Of a DNA stretch of 64,000 nt, positions 52,456 through 61,253 are shown in pieces; position 1 is the stretch's first letter; the number at the start of each line of letters is the position of its first letter. The position numbers were made by a program, and so were the translations under genes. The notes under the pieces were generated by a model. It did no database searches. It was not told where the DNA came from and saw only the letters and a program-made list of their open reading frames with translations. The stretch spans positions 456,033 through 520,032 of the forward strand of contig CAJQUW010013620.1 of the NCBI GenBank assembly GCA_907163375.1, in the 5' to 3' direction. The DNA comes from Prostheceraeus crozeri (lineage: Eukaryota; Platyhelminthes; Polycladida; Euryleptidae).

Positions 52456-54180
52456 CAGGGTGAGTTTCAAGTCAATCGGAGAGAAAAAGTTGAAAACTTT
52501 CTTCACACTGGGTTCACATGAGATTTTTTCCTGAAAATGTTAAATTGTGGCCACCTTTGGCGGTCAATAGCGGAGGATTGGAAATGAATGAAGAGCTCGG
52601 GTTTCTTTTAGAGGCAAGACCGCACTTTGTTCTCTAGGATCCTATCTTTTCAGATCTGTGGAAGGCTTCGTTTCCAAATAAGAGTCTGTTAAACATCGAG
52701 TGTTTGCGCATTTTCCAAGATTTTGGAGCTTTTTGAAAAAACGACAGTTTTTTCAACTCGGCTTCTGGTCATCGTAGATAGTCGAGGGATGGCTTAAATG
52801 AAAGATGAGAGCGAGAAAACGTGACACTCAAAATTTGAAGTCAATCGGAGCACTAGAACCGGAGATAGACGTGTTTTTAAAGATTTTGGATGATGGATAT
52901 TACGTCATCAGCTGATCGCCACAAACAATATAAGCGGGGAACCGACAGAGACTTTCCATTAAGACGAGAGCGATTGTCAAAGGTAGGTCGTCTCTCTGAG
53001 CTCTGATGATAGCTTCGGACATTCCAAATTTCGTGTTTCTATAAGAAACCAACTTAGAAAATTTCATTGCTGGTATCAGCTAAGGCGTCAGACTTAAAGG
53101 TTCGCCAGGAGATGGCCTTCGTCTCCAGACCATAAAAGACTCCAAAACTTTAAAGGCTTGTAACTTTGCTTCTACAAGTCCGTTTGATTTGATTCAAAAA
53201 AGGTTCGATCGCTATTGATCAGGCCTATATGGGCGGACTACTTATAAAATTTCATAAGTAGTGCTAAAAAGTTGAAAAATTTAAATTCACTATTTTTGGA
53301 GGTTTTCTGGGGTTTTCGACCCTGCTGAAGTCAACTAAAGGATTTGTAATGATGTCTGAGCCAGTCTTCTCATGTCTTTGCATTATGCAAGCGGCTTTTT
53401 ACTGAAAGCGAGCAAGACACGGAGAGTTCTGCTGTAATATTCCACTGGCAGGGTGTTCCTTCGGGACGGCGGATGATGCCGTAGTGATAAGTGTGGCAAG
53501 GGAGTGTGTCATATTTTAGACCGAAACCGCTGGGGCAACTCATGTTGGGCATTTGACACAGCTCTCAACGTAGTACTTTGAACGCCAATCGGTTGAGTCT
53601 TAGCTATCTTGTCATGGGTGGCATCTAAACATCCCCATTGCAAAACGCTTGTGAATCACGGCTTGCTATCCCTCTCTACGGCTTGCTATCAAGCTGATCA
53701 AAGCAACGACTTGGGATGTTTCCTCTTGTAAATAACTCCACCGGTTTTTATGTCAAAATCGGGGACCGGATACCAACACAGTGACATGACGCACGCTCTG
53801 TCCGCTCCAGGTTGGATTTGTGGGTCGAGGCCTTGGAGCTGGGATAAGATCCCCTCTGAGTAATGCCTGTAACGGATTCAAGAGCTTGACACCTAAACGG
53901 TTGCTGGCTTGCTATCAGACCTTTGTGAAATCTCGTCTAGCCTCAGTAACTCAGGGTTGGCAACGTCTATCGTTTGTCATTGTAACTTGGTAAAAATGAG
54001 ACGGTTACTGCAGGCATTGACGTCAAACCTTTTCGCGTCATAGGGTAACCCGTCTTTGTGTTGGGAGTTGGTAACTGAAAGCACGGTGACTGCCGATGCC
54101 CATACATGGTAAAACCGCTGTTGTCATGTCAAATGCATGGCCAAATAAAGAAGGTCTGAATCATGGCTTTGTGCTCGCTG
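52456..54180. other. Non-coding region of D2 with a promoter-like start and motif copies
   Basis: No credible protein gene is visible. A TATA-like AATATAAGCGGGG at 52,927 is followed about 50 bp later by AAAG/GTAGGT, a splice-donor-like string at 52,983. Four TTGCTATC motifs (53,663, 53,683, 53,909 and further on) and a conserved block (53,430-53,575) lie downstream. It looks like a leader exon and long intron. Confidence 0.4.
53430..53575. ncRNA. Conserved intronic block, copy 1 (possible structured RNA)
   Basis: About 145 bp are shared with 56,803-56,950. The shared strings are GCTGTAATA, CCTTCGGGACGGCGG, GCCGTAG, TTAGACCGAAACC, CTCATGTTGGGC and TCAACGT. ACGGC/GCCGT can pair around a 6-base loop whose sequence differs between copies while the stem is kept. 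The block lies in putative introns after TATA promoters. It could be an intronic RNA gene or a regulatory block; no known RNA family was recognised. Confidence 0.4.
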
Positions 54181-54181
54181 G

Positions 54182-54190
54182 GTATATAAA
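54182..54190 (+). promoter_or_regulatory. TATA box with leader intron (54,241-54,432)
   Basis: GTATATAAA is followed by a short leader exon ending ACGAACG/GTGAGTG at 54,240 and an acceptor TCTTTACAG/AA at 54,432, just before the ATG at 54,440. The intron holds three TTGCTATCAAA motifs. Confidence 0.6.
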
Positions 54191-54439
54191 CCGCGACTTT
54201 TCTCTAGTCTTCACTCCTGTTTCAAGTTGCAAGACGAACGGTGAGTGCTCTGACAAGGTTTGCTATCAAACTTTGGGTTTTAGGATAAAGCTAGGAATCA
54301 TACTCTTTAAATTTGGTTGACGATTTTATTCCAACGTTTGCTATCAAATGTTTGGTGACTTAGTCTTTCAATGCATATCAGAAAGTAGCATCCTATAAAC
54401 ACTTGCTATCAAATTTTACTCTATCTTTACAGAATCATC

Positions 54440-55569
54440 ATGATTAAGCAGTGTAACGCAAGAATGCTGGTTGGAAAATGCAGCTGTGGCCGTATCGCAC
54501 GAGGCAGCGATCTTAAGAAACATCTAAAAGCTAAAGAGGGGACGATGGGCCATGAGAGGAAAGTGATGTTGAGGTTGTGTGTGTCTTGTCGGATGTGTGC
54601 GATGGGGGATGAGGCAGAGTTTATGAAGGCGCATTTACAGTGTGAGACTGGGATTTTCGGAGAGAAGGGGTTTAAGTCGTTGTTTGAGGGAATATTGTTG
54701 GCAATGGAGGAGAATGATAAGGATGTAGCTTTGATTGCGAAGGGGATGGCTGAGAAGAGTGATGAGGATGCGACTAAGGAAGTGGAGTTGAGAGCAGAAA
54801 TTAGGAAGACTGATGAGGTTGATTTGGATGTGGTGATGGAAGATTTGTTTGGGGATATAGCGGATTTGAAGGAAGAGTGAGACGCACAGGGAGAGAAAGA
54901 CAGGGAGGAAGTTGTTGAGCCTGTAGCGACATCATCGCCTAGGAAAGAGGTACATGATATGGAGGCGTTTGTGAGGTTGAAGGATCGTATGAAGGGTATG
55001 GAGAGTGTGAATAGAAAAGTTTTGAAGGAGAATGAAGAGCTGAAGGCTAAGGTTGAGGGTATAAAGGTGATGAGAGAGGAGTTGGAGGAGATGCGAGTGA
55101 AGGAGCAGGAGTGGTTGAAGGAAAGGAGTGATATGATGAAGCGAGTGAAGGCGGTTGAGGGCTTAGAGTCGGAGTTGATGCGTGAGAAGAATGAGGTGGA
55201 GCGGATGCGAGGTGTGGTGAAGGAAGTGGAAGAGACGAAGGTGATAAACAGGCGGTTGTTGTTGGAAGTGGAGCGATTGCATGAGCGTGAGAAGTGTAGG
55301 AAAAGAAGACTGTATGAAGCCCATCTTCCCCTCATTGAAAATAATGTGTGTGATGCCCCATCCACCACAATTGACCCAAATCAGACGCAGGAGTGCTACG
55401 AGGGCGACGGAGTCCGATGTCTCCACATGAGCATGGACATTACAGGTCAGCTTGAAGACTTCGTCGTCCGAAAAATTCGGAAGAAAGTTCCCAGTAAGTT
55501 ACTTCAACATAATCCTTTCCTTACCGCCTCTAATCTCCTATTCTTTTTCTTTCAGAGTTCTTGCAATAG
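54440..55569 (+). pseudogene. Zinc-finger-like, coiled-coil protein with a C-terminal intron (D2)
   Basis: The start MIKQCNARMLVGKCSCGRIA then SDLKKHLKA has a Cys/His cluster like a small zinc finger, followed by RLCVSCRMC. A long Glu/Lys-rich coiled coil covers much of the second half (DRMKGMESVNRKVLKENEEL, KVMREELEEMRVKEQEW and so on). A GT-AG intron at 55,494-55,555 (CCCA/GTAAGTT to TTTCTTTCAG/AG) precedes a short last exon ending at 55,569. The function is unknown. Codon use is strongly G-rich compared with element C. It appears broken about once. Confidence 0.5.
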
Positions 55570-56057
55570 TCGATGAAGAGAGAGAGTAGTGTCGGTGGAC
55601 GGAGAACGACCCATGGGCCCTCTTAAGGGCCAACCTTCTAATGCAGCTAAAGCGGTCCCAAGCCCGCCACATATCTTCGGATATGGAACGCAGAGGGGAA
55701 GAATAAATGATGAATGGAATGAAATGGGAGGCCACCCTTGCACCACATGCAACACATCAGACTTCTCTCTTCAGTAGTGAACAAGCTCTGAACGTTACTT
55801 TGCTGTATCGCAGTCGATTGCTATACATGTATTCATGAAAACGTAAGTTAGTAAAATCAGCCGAAAAACATAGGGAGACATGTGATGTTCCAAATATAGT
55901 TATTTCGAAGATTGAACTCAACATGATAAACCATTGATGAATAATACTACCACGAAGGTTAACAAGTCTACCGTTTATAGAAATCAACTACATGGTATCA
56001 GTAGAGACTCATTACCTCTAAAGAATAGTTAGCAAAAACTCGTCATGAAAAAATACT
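55570..56057. other. Intergenic spacer in D2
   Basis: No gene is recognised. The segment lies between two genes that converge. Confidence 0.4.
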
Positions 56058-56510
56058 TTATTTGGTCTTTGATTTAACATCATTGAAACCCACTTTACTA
56101 ATAGCAATGACAATATGGTTTATTTTATTCAGAAGCAAATGATCGCCGTAAAGATAAAAGTTGTCCATCCTAGAAATAATCTTCCGCAGATGTCGTGCAT
56201 AAAACTCAGAAGCATCAGTAACATATTCTTGTCCATAGGAACGAAATTGAAAGTCAACACTTTCCGCTACTTCACCTTGTGGAAAATGACTGTAATTGAC
56301 ATGTGCAATTAAGTGAGCCTTGATGAGACTGTCTTTGAAATAAGATATCAACTCCGTAAATATTTCTCGTGTGCAGTCTAAGCATGCTTCCAATTCTGTC
56401 TCCTCCCTTTGAAACTCAAGGATGTAATCTTGTATTAAGCCTCCGAAGCTCTCTTGATGAAAACGAATCGTGCAATCATCATGTTTCAATGCATTGACTT
56501 CAGGTGCCAT
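56058..56510 (-). CDS. Relative of the domain preceding Polinton polymerase B (copy 3)
   Basis: A 150-residue open frame, the clearest member of the three-copy family. Blocks are DDCTIRFHQESFGGLIQDYI, EIFTELISYFKDSLIKAHLI, VDFQFRSYGQEYVTDASEFY and ARHLRKIISRMDNFYLYGDH, with a final HIVIAISKVGF strand. The FYxRHxxKIxxRMDxFxxxG part followed by a hydrophobic strand resembles the region between zinc fingers and exonuclease of the element B polymerase. It is transcribed leftwards, divergent from the TATA box at 56,650. The function is unknown; its presence in both D1 and D2 ties these elements together. Confidence 0.6.
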   Translation of the reverse strand: MAPEVNALKHDDCTIRFHQESFGGLIQDYILEFQREETELEACLDCTREIFTELISYFKDSLIKAHLIAHVNYSHFPQGEVAESVDFQFRSYGQEYVTDASEFYARHLRKIISRMDNFYLYGDHLLLNKINHIVIAISKVGFNDVKSKTK

Positions 56511-56649
56511 GGTTGAGTCTATTGCTAAACATCATTTTTGTCTGAGACGATTTCAAGAACGCGCTACAAATGTGTGTGCGCACATCGGGAACTCTAGCTT
56601 GTCTGTGATTGGACGAGAGGTCTCATCCATCCACCGCTTAGGAAAATCT

Positions 56650-56657
56650 TATAAAAG
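56650..56657 (+). promoter_or_regulatory. TATA box (TATAAAAG) with leader intron
   Basis: TATAAAAG at 56,650-56,657 precedes a short exon ending CACAAG/GTGAGTG at 56,698. TTGCTATCAAG motifs lie at 56,738 and 56,761 and the conserved block at 56,803. The last acceptor (CTCTCTACAG at 57,536) leads into the proline-rich frame; other acceptor-like sites exist near 57,107 and 57,365. Confidence 0.55.
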
Positions 56658-56802
56658 GCAGTGCACCAGCTCTGCTCTTCACATTTATCTTTCACAAGGT
56701 GAGTGTCGGTGAGCTCCTGCTATCAGGTTGTTTTGACTTGCTATCAAGTTGAATAGTCTCTTGCTATCAAGAGATTCACTTCTGCTCATAAAACATATCA
56801 TC

Positions 56803-56950
56803 GCTGTAATACCTCCTTTGCTCGAGCGTTCCTTCGGGACGGCGGGTACTGCCGTAGAGGGATTGCGTTGCACGGGTTGTTCGTCGTTTGTTAGACCGAA
56901 ACCTCTGAGCCGTTGCTCATGTTGGGCGTTCGACTTCATACTCAACGTGA
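56803..56950. ncRNA. Conserved intronic block, copy 2 (possible structured RNA)
   Basis: The counterpart of 53,430-53,575, with the same ordered strings and the same pairable ACGGC/GCCGT stem, but with a different loop (GGGTACT versus GGATGAT). It lies within the putative leader intron downstream of the 56,650 TATA box. Confidence 0.4.
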
Positions 56951-57538
56951 CGCTTTCTCTCGCCAGGTCAGAGTACTTCAGCCATTCGACAAAGGCTAGT
57001 CTTTATGATATGGAGTAGAGTGAAATGTAATTCATTAAATGTCACTTCAATGATTGTTCCCAAACGTTGACTAGGCAAATGAAACGATTCTCATCTTTCC
57101 TTTTCAGTGATTGAAGTCTTACTTATTGATCATCTGCAATCGACTATCTGCATGGAATTTACAAAAATTGAGAATTATCGCGTTGCTGTCGAGATGGAAA
57201 AAACCACCATCGAGCAATGTAAGTATTTGTAACAAGTAGCACTCTATTACTAACATCATTAGGGCAGACATCCTCATTAAAATCAAGAGCCCTTCCCTTA
57301 TTTTGTTCATGTTTAAACCGAATCCAAGTTTTACTTCTGCTTATCTTTGCTGCCATTCTTTTTCAGTGCATGAATGTATTTGTAATGGGGAATTTTCCCT
57401 GTCCCCCAAGGAGTAATCGGGGAAGGCTATGAGCGGCTTGGCAAGTGTAGATATCTTTAACATCTCATGTTTAGGCTGTTTCAGATCCTCTGCATCATCC
57501 TTGTCTCATTATCTCATCTCTCTTTCCTCTCTACAGAT

Positions 57539-57790
57539 ATGGCGAAGATGAAGAAGTTGGAAGAAGCTGCGAGGCGGAGATTCAATGATGAATTTCCGGC
57601 CCTACCTTCCCGCCCATCTACCTCCGCCCAACGTGCGACCCCTCTCTCGGGCATCATCATCGCCCCACCTCCACCGCCTGATCCGCTCCCTGAGCCAGTC
57701 CCTGCTCCTCGTCACCACGTCACTCCGACACCGAAACCAAGGACTCTTCCACCCTCGGCTCGCGTCCCACTCCTACCTCCTCCGCAGTAG
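57539..57790 (+). CDS. Proline-rich small protein (D2)
   Basis: An 83-residue frame starting two bases after a strong splice acceptor. The start is MAKMKKLEEAARRRFNDEFP, a short basic helix, followed by a Pro-rich tail (APPPPPDPLPEPVPAPRHHV and so on). Element C begins five bases after the stop. The choice of 57,539 over the upstream ATG at 57,467 rests on the CTCTACAG acceptor at 57,536, which would remove the upstream part. The function is unknown. Confidence 0.45.
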   Translation: MAKMKKLEEAARRRFNDEFPALPSRPSTSAQRATPLSGIIIAPPPPPDPLPEPVPAPRHHVTPTPKPRTLPPSARVPLLPPPQ

Positions 57791-57795
57791 TTTAT

Positions 57796-57865
57796 AGTGT
57801 GACATCCGGCGCGTCGCTTCGCTTCGCTTTGCTTCGCTTCGCTTGCGCCGGATGTCACACTTTTG
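57796..57865. repeat. Foldback end of element C with TTCGC repeats
   Basis: GTGTGACATCCGGCGC at 57,797-57,812 is repeated in reverse complement as GCGCCGGATGTCACAC at 57,846-57,861. Between them lie about six TTCGC-like pentamers. The element end can therefore fold on itself. Confidence 0.8.
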
Positions 57866-58221
57866 CGGGTTTTTTCAAAAATCAAAATTTCAAAAATTTA
57901 GGTAGACTTCAAATTTCACGTGGCCGAAGGCCGAAGGGCGAAAATTTAAGCGTTTTTAAAAATACCCAATTTTCAAATTTTTCAAAATCTCAAATTTGAG
58001 AATTACAATCGGGCGAAGCCCTAGAACCTTCGGTTCGATTTTCAGCCCCAAAATCATGACCGTTCAAGGACACCGAAAATCATAAAAGTTGAGAATTTCA
58101 AATTCATGAATTTTATCCATTTTTCAGGTTTTTAAAATATATCATGTGACTTGCGGGACATCGGAGATGTCTTCCAGGGCTTCGCCCGTTAAAAATATTT
58201 ATTCAAAATATTTCTTTAAAA
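57866..58221. other. Left subterminal non-coding part of element C
   Basis: This segment is rich in AAAATTTCAAAAATTT and GGGCGAAGCCCT strings. Short inverted repeats such as AGGGCTTCGCCCGT are present. No gene is visible. Confidence 0.5.
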
Positions 58222-58527
58222 ATGGAAGAAACAAAAATGGAAGGAACCTCAAGAATATATCCTTCGTTATCATATGAACGTAGTTCTACTTTAATGGACA
58301 TTGAAAAGATTAACATTGAAAAAATGAATAAAGAAAAACACAAAGATAGAGTTAGGTATATGAAAGATAAGGAATCTCAATTATTATTAAGATTAGAGCA
58401 TTATAAAAAATTAAGAAAGAGATGGACTAATGCTTTAACAATTGTCATTTCATCTGGCGTTCTTACAATTCCAGTAGTTGCTACTGCTTTAACTCGATAC
58501 AAAATGAAAACACATTTCCATCTTTGA
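58222..58527 (+). CDS. Small protein with a C-terminal membrane segment, element C
   Basis: A 101-residue open frame with a charged helical middle (KINIEKMNKEKHKDRVRYMK, then a LLRLEHYKKLRKRW coiled-coil-like helix) and a single hydrophobic span ALTIVISSGVLTIPVVATAL near the C terminus. It is probably a tail-anchored-type membrane protein. The family is unknown. It is the outermost gene at the left end of C and converges on the 59,300 gene across the 121-bp repeats. Confidence 0.55.
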   Translation: MEETKMEGTSRIYPSLSYERSSTLMDIEKINIEKMNKEKHKDRVRYMKDKESQLLLRLEHYKKLRKRWTNALTIVISSGVLTIPVVATALTRYKMKTHFHL

Positions 58528-58562
58528 AATATTTTATTCACATCACAGACAAGTACTATGTA

Positions 58563-59280
58563 CAAGTAGCATCGTTTACAACGAATAAAATATGTTGACT
58601 AGAAAATGTGTTATGACATGATACAATTGTTTCTGTATGAGTAAAATAAAGTAAGGCTTATAGAACTATAAAACCAATGAGGACAAGTAGCATCGTTTAC
58701 AACGAATAAAATATGTTGACTAGAAAATGTGTTATGACATGATACAATTGTTTCTGTATGAGTAAAATAAAGTAAGGCTTATAGAACTATAAAACCAATG
58801 AGGACAAGTAGCATCGTTTACAACGAATAAAATATGTTGACTAGAAAATGTGTTATGACATGATACAATTGTTTCTGTATGAGTAAAATAAAGTAAGGCT
58901 TATAGAACTATAAAACCAATGAGGACAAGTAGCATCGTTTACAACGAATAAAATATGTTGACTAGAAAATGTGTTATGACATGATACAATTGTTTCTGTA
59001 TGAGTAAAATAAAGTAAGGCTTATAGAACTATAAAACCAATGAGGACAAGTAGCATCGTTTACAACGAATAAAATATGTTGACTAGAAAATGTGTTATGA
59101 CATGATACAATTGTTTCTGTATGAGTAAAATAAAGTAAGGCTTATAGAACTATAAAACCAATGAGGACAAGTAGCATCGTTTACAACGAATAAAATATGT
59201 TGACTAGAAAATGTGTTATGACATGATACAATTGTTTCTGTATGAGTAAAATAAAGTAAGGCTCATAGTACTATTATCCA
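58563..59280. repeat. Six tandem 121-bp units with AATAAA signals
   Basis: Units start at 58,563, 58,684, 58,805, 58,926, 59,047 and 59,168 (CAAGTAGCATCGTTTACAAC) and are almost identical. Each unit holds two AATAAA-type strings (GAATAAAATATG and AAAATAAAGTAAGG). The block lies between two convergent genes. Confidence 0.95.
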
Positions 59281-59299
59281 TTGCGAGTAGCTTACCGTT

Positions 59300-59890
59300 T
59301 CAATTGATTGAGTTTAAAATTTGATCAAGGGTTGGGCGGTGTCTCCCATGGCGAAGATACGAGTCAATAATAGCGAAGTTCCTTTTGAAAAATGATATAG
59401 ATTCCGTCGAGTTCTTAATAAACGGAAATCGTAAATATAGTTTATAAAATTTTCTTAAAAAGATGCTATAGCCTCTCGAATAACCTAATTGTTTACAAAC
59501 ATGGCCACTTCCCCGGATTGCAGTCAAAGCTCTTCCTTTTAACAACGATAACTTCACAGTATTGTTCACCGAAATGTCTTCTTCTCTTCTTAAATGTGCT
59601 AAATAATTAGTTAGCTCTGATGGTAAGATGTCTCTTTGAATTTCTTCTTCAAAATTATAGTTTGAACTGATATTGATGGCGTTATCTTGCAATGTGTCTT
59701 CAAATCGATTTATCACTAAAAATTCTCTGAATGTTTTTGATGCGTGGATGTCTTCTTCCTCCCTTGGTTTAAGATATTTCTCCTGAAATTCTGTTAGCAT
59801 CTCAATACACTTCTTCCGTTGATCTTCGTTCACAATAGTGTCTGAAATTTTTCTTTTCAAATCGGCAAAGGCGATGCTTGAACGTGCCAT
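59300..59890 (-). CDS. Uncharacterised protein, element C
   Basis: A 196-residue open frame, predicted mostly helical. It runs MARSSIAFADLKRKISDTIV, NEDQRKKCIEMLTEFQEKYL, an acidic middle, KGRALTAIRGSGHVCKQLGY and a final basic FYKLYLRFPFIKNSTESISF. No catalytic or metal motif is evident. It starts at the first Met (59,890), facing away from the C-rich repeat block at 60,300, which may hold a shared promoter with the protease gene. Confidence 0.5.
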   Translation of the reverse strand: MARSSIAFADLKRKISDTIVNEDQRKKCIEMLTEFQEKYLKPREEEDIHASKTFREFLVINRFEDTLQDNAINISSNYNFEEEIQRDILPSELTNYLAHLRREEDISVNNTVKLSLLKGRALTAIRGSGHVCKQLGYSRGYSIFLRKFYKLYLRFPFIKNSTESISFFKRNFAIIDSYLRHGRHRPTLDQILNSIN

Positions 59891-60299
59891 TTTCGTTAAA
59901 ACGTAGTGAATTAATTATGATAAAAAATAAAATTGTTGAAAGTCGCTGATGAAATTGACCAAAATAGATAAAGGTCACAGATGATTCGTAAGCAGTCACA
60001 GTCTCGTAGAACGCTCGCAGAATGAATGAATGCACGCAGTAATACGTGGAATAATGGCAGCAGCTGTTCAAGTGAAAAGTTGAGTTATGCGGGTCACAAA
60101 GAATTCTCTCATACTGAATAGCTTAAACTGCTAGCAGCTGTTCATGTTGAGAAATTTGGTAACAGATGTTGCTAATGTCTTAATACAGATAAAACAATCA
60201 AGATTCTCTTAACAAGAGTTCATAAGAATAAAATGGAACAATGTAACGTTTTAATTTAGATTAAATTAAATCATTTCAAAATCGAATAAGTAGTAAAGA

Positions 60300-60705
60300 A
60301 ACACATCATTAGAGACCAGTTTTAAATCAATACCCCCTCCCTTCTGACTAAGTAGCAAGGAAAGTCATCATTGTGGAACAGTTTTAAATCAATACCCCCT
60401 CCCTTCTGACTAAGTAGTAAAGAAAGACATCATTAGAGACCAGTTTTAAATCAATACCCCCCCCAGTAGTAAGGAAAGTCATCATTATAAAAATGTTTTA
60501 AATCAATACCCCCTTCTGACTAAGTAGTAAAGAAAGACATCATTAGAGACCAGTTTTAAATCAATACCCCCCCCCAGTAGTAAGGAAAGTCATCATTATA
60601 AAAATGTTTTAAATCAATACCCCCTTCTGACTAAGTAGTAAGGAAAGACATCATTAGAGAACAGTTTTAAATCAATACCCCCCCCTCCTTCTGACTTCTA
60701 GGGGT
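60300..60705. repeat. C-rich tandem repeats between divergent genes of element C
   Basis: A unit of about 55-65 bp recurs about six times: AGTAGTAAGGAAAGTCATCA, then TTTTAAATCAATACCCCC and in some copies TCCCTTCTGACTA. Runs of five to nine C give G-runs on the other strand. The block lies between the leftward 59,300 gene and the rightward protease. Confidence 0.85.
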
Positions 60706-60731
60706 CCCTTAAGAAATTTTTTTATTATAAA

Positions 60732-61229
60732 ATGAGCAACATAAATGAGTTTTTGAAATTATATGGAACACAGACAACAACGAATTTCGACCTAAAGAAA
60801 ATCGCAAATGAATTAGGAATAAAGAATTTTCACATATTGATGAGGGATGAATTACAATTCCTAAAAAATAGGCCAACCGGAACCTTCAGTTCCCGGAACA
60901 AAGTTCCATCAATAACTGTAAATTTCATAACGAATCTTCACACTTCAGACCAAAACGGCGTACATTGGTCAGCAGGTATCTTTAGTAAAAACGGAGATAA
61001 TTATTATTTTGACTCATACGGGCTTCCACCTACAAATGAAGTAAAAGAATTACTTGGAACGGGAACATACAATACGTTTCAAATTCAAACACCAGGCACT
61101 ACTTATTGTGGACAATTATGTCTTTATGTTTTATTTAAACTACAGGAAGGAGTACCATTTCTAGATATAATGTTAGAATTGAACGAACCTGCTACCCCTA
61201 ACAAGGGAATTTCATTCCCGAAACGTTAG
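60732..61229 (+). CDS. Adenain-like cysteine protease, element C
   Basis: A 165-residue open frame. The catalytic His is in NGVHWSAGIF (residue 78), the acidic partner in YYFDSYG (residue 94) and the Cys in TTYCGQLCLYVLFKL (residue 126), with the expected spacing. This is the adenovirus-type protease of Polintons and adintoviruses, which matures virion proteins. It overlaps no neighbour and is followed by the convergent PLA2-integrase gene after about 25 bp. The frame is complete. Confidence 0.85.
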   Translation: MSNINEFLKLYGTQTTTNFDLKKIANELGIKNFHILMRDELQFLKNRPTGTFSSRNKVPSITVNFITNLHTSDQNGVHWSAGIFSKNGDNYYFDSYGLPPTNEVKELLGTGTYNTFQIQTPGTTYCGQLCLYVLFKLQEGVPFLDIMLELNEPATPNKGISFPKR

Positions 61230-61253
61230 TTCCAATAATAATAATAATGATAA

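Larger units (their letters stand above)
51968..57795. mobile_element. Polinton-type element D2, left part, interrupted by element C
   Basis: It starts with AGTCCAAAATGA and shares its terminal block with D1 in opposite orientation. It contains a relative of the domain that precedes Polinton polymerase B (56,058-56,510) and two intron-containing gene loci. The right end is not seen, because element C begins at 57,796. Core Polinton genes were not found in this part, so its family is inferred from the terminal repeat and the shared accessory gene. Confidence 0.5.

Noticed and set aside
53370-53552. Possible small protein in the conserved block
   Set aside because: The second copy of the block does not keep the same residues or frame; conservation is at the nucleotide level.
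54427-55368. 313-codon minus-strand frame rich in Ser/Phe/Thr
   Set aside because: It is the antisense of the Glu/Lys-rich coiled-coil gene; such composition readily leaves the opposite strand open.
58563-59280. CRISPR-like array
   Set aside because: The units are 121-bp tandem copies without unique spacers, in an animal-type sequence.
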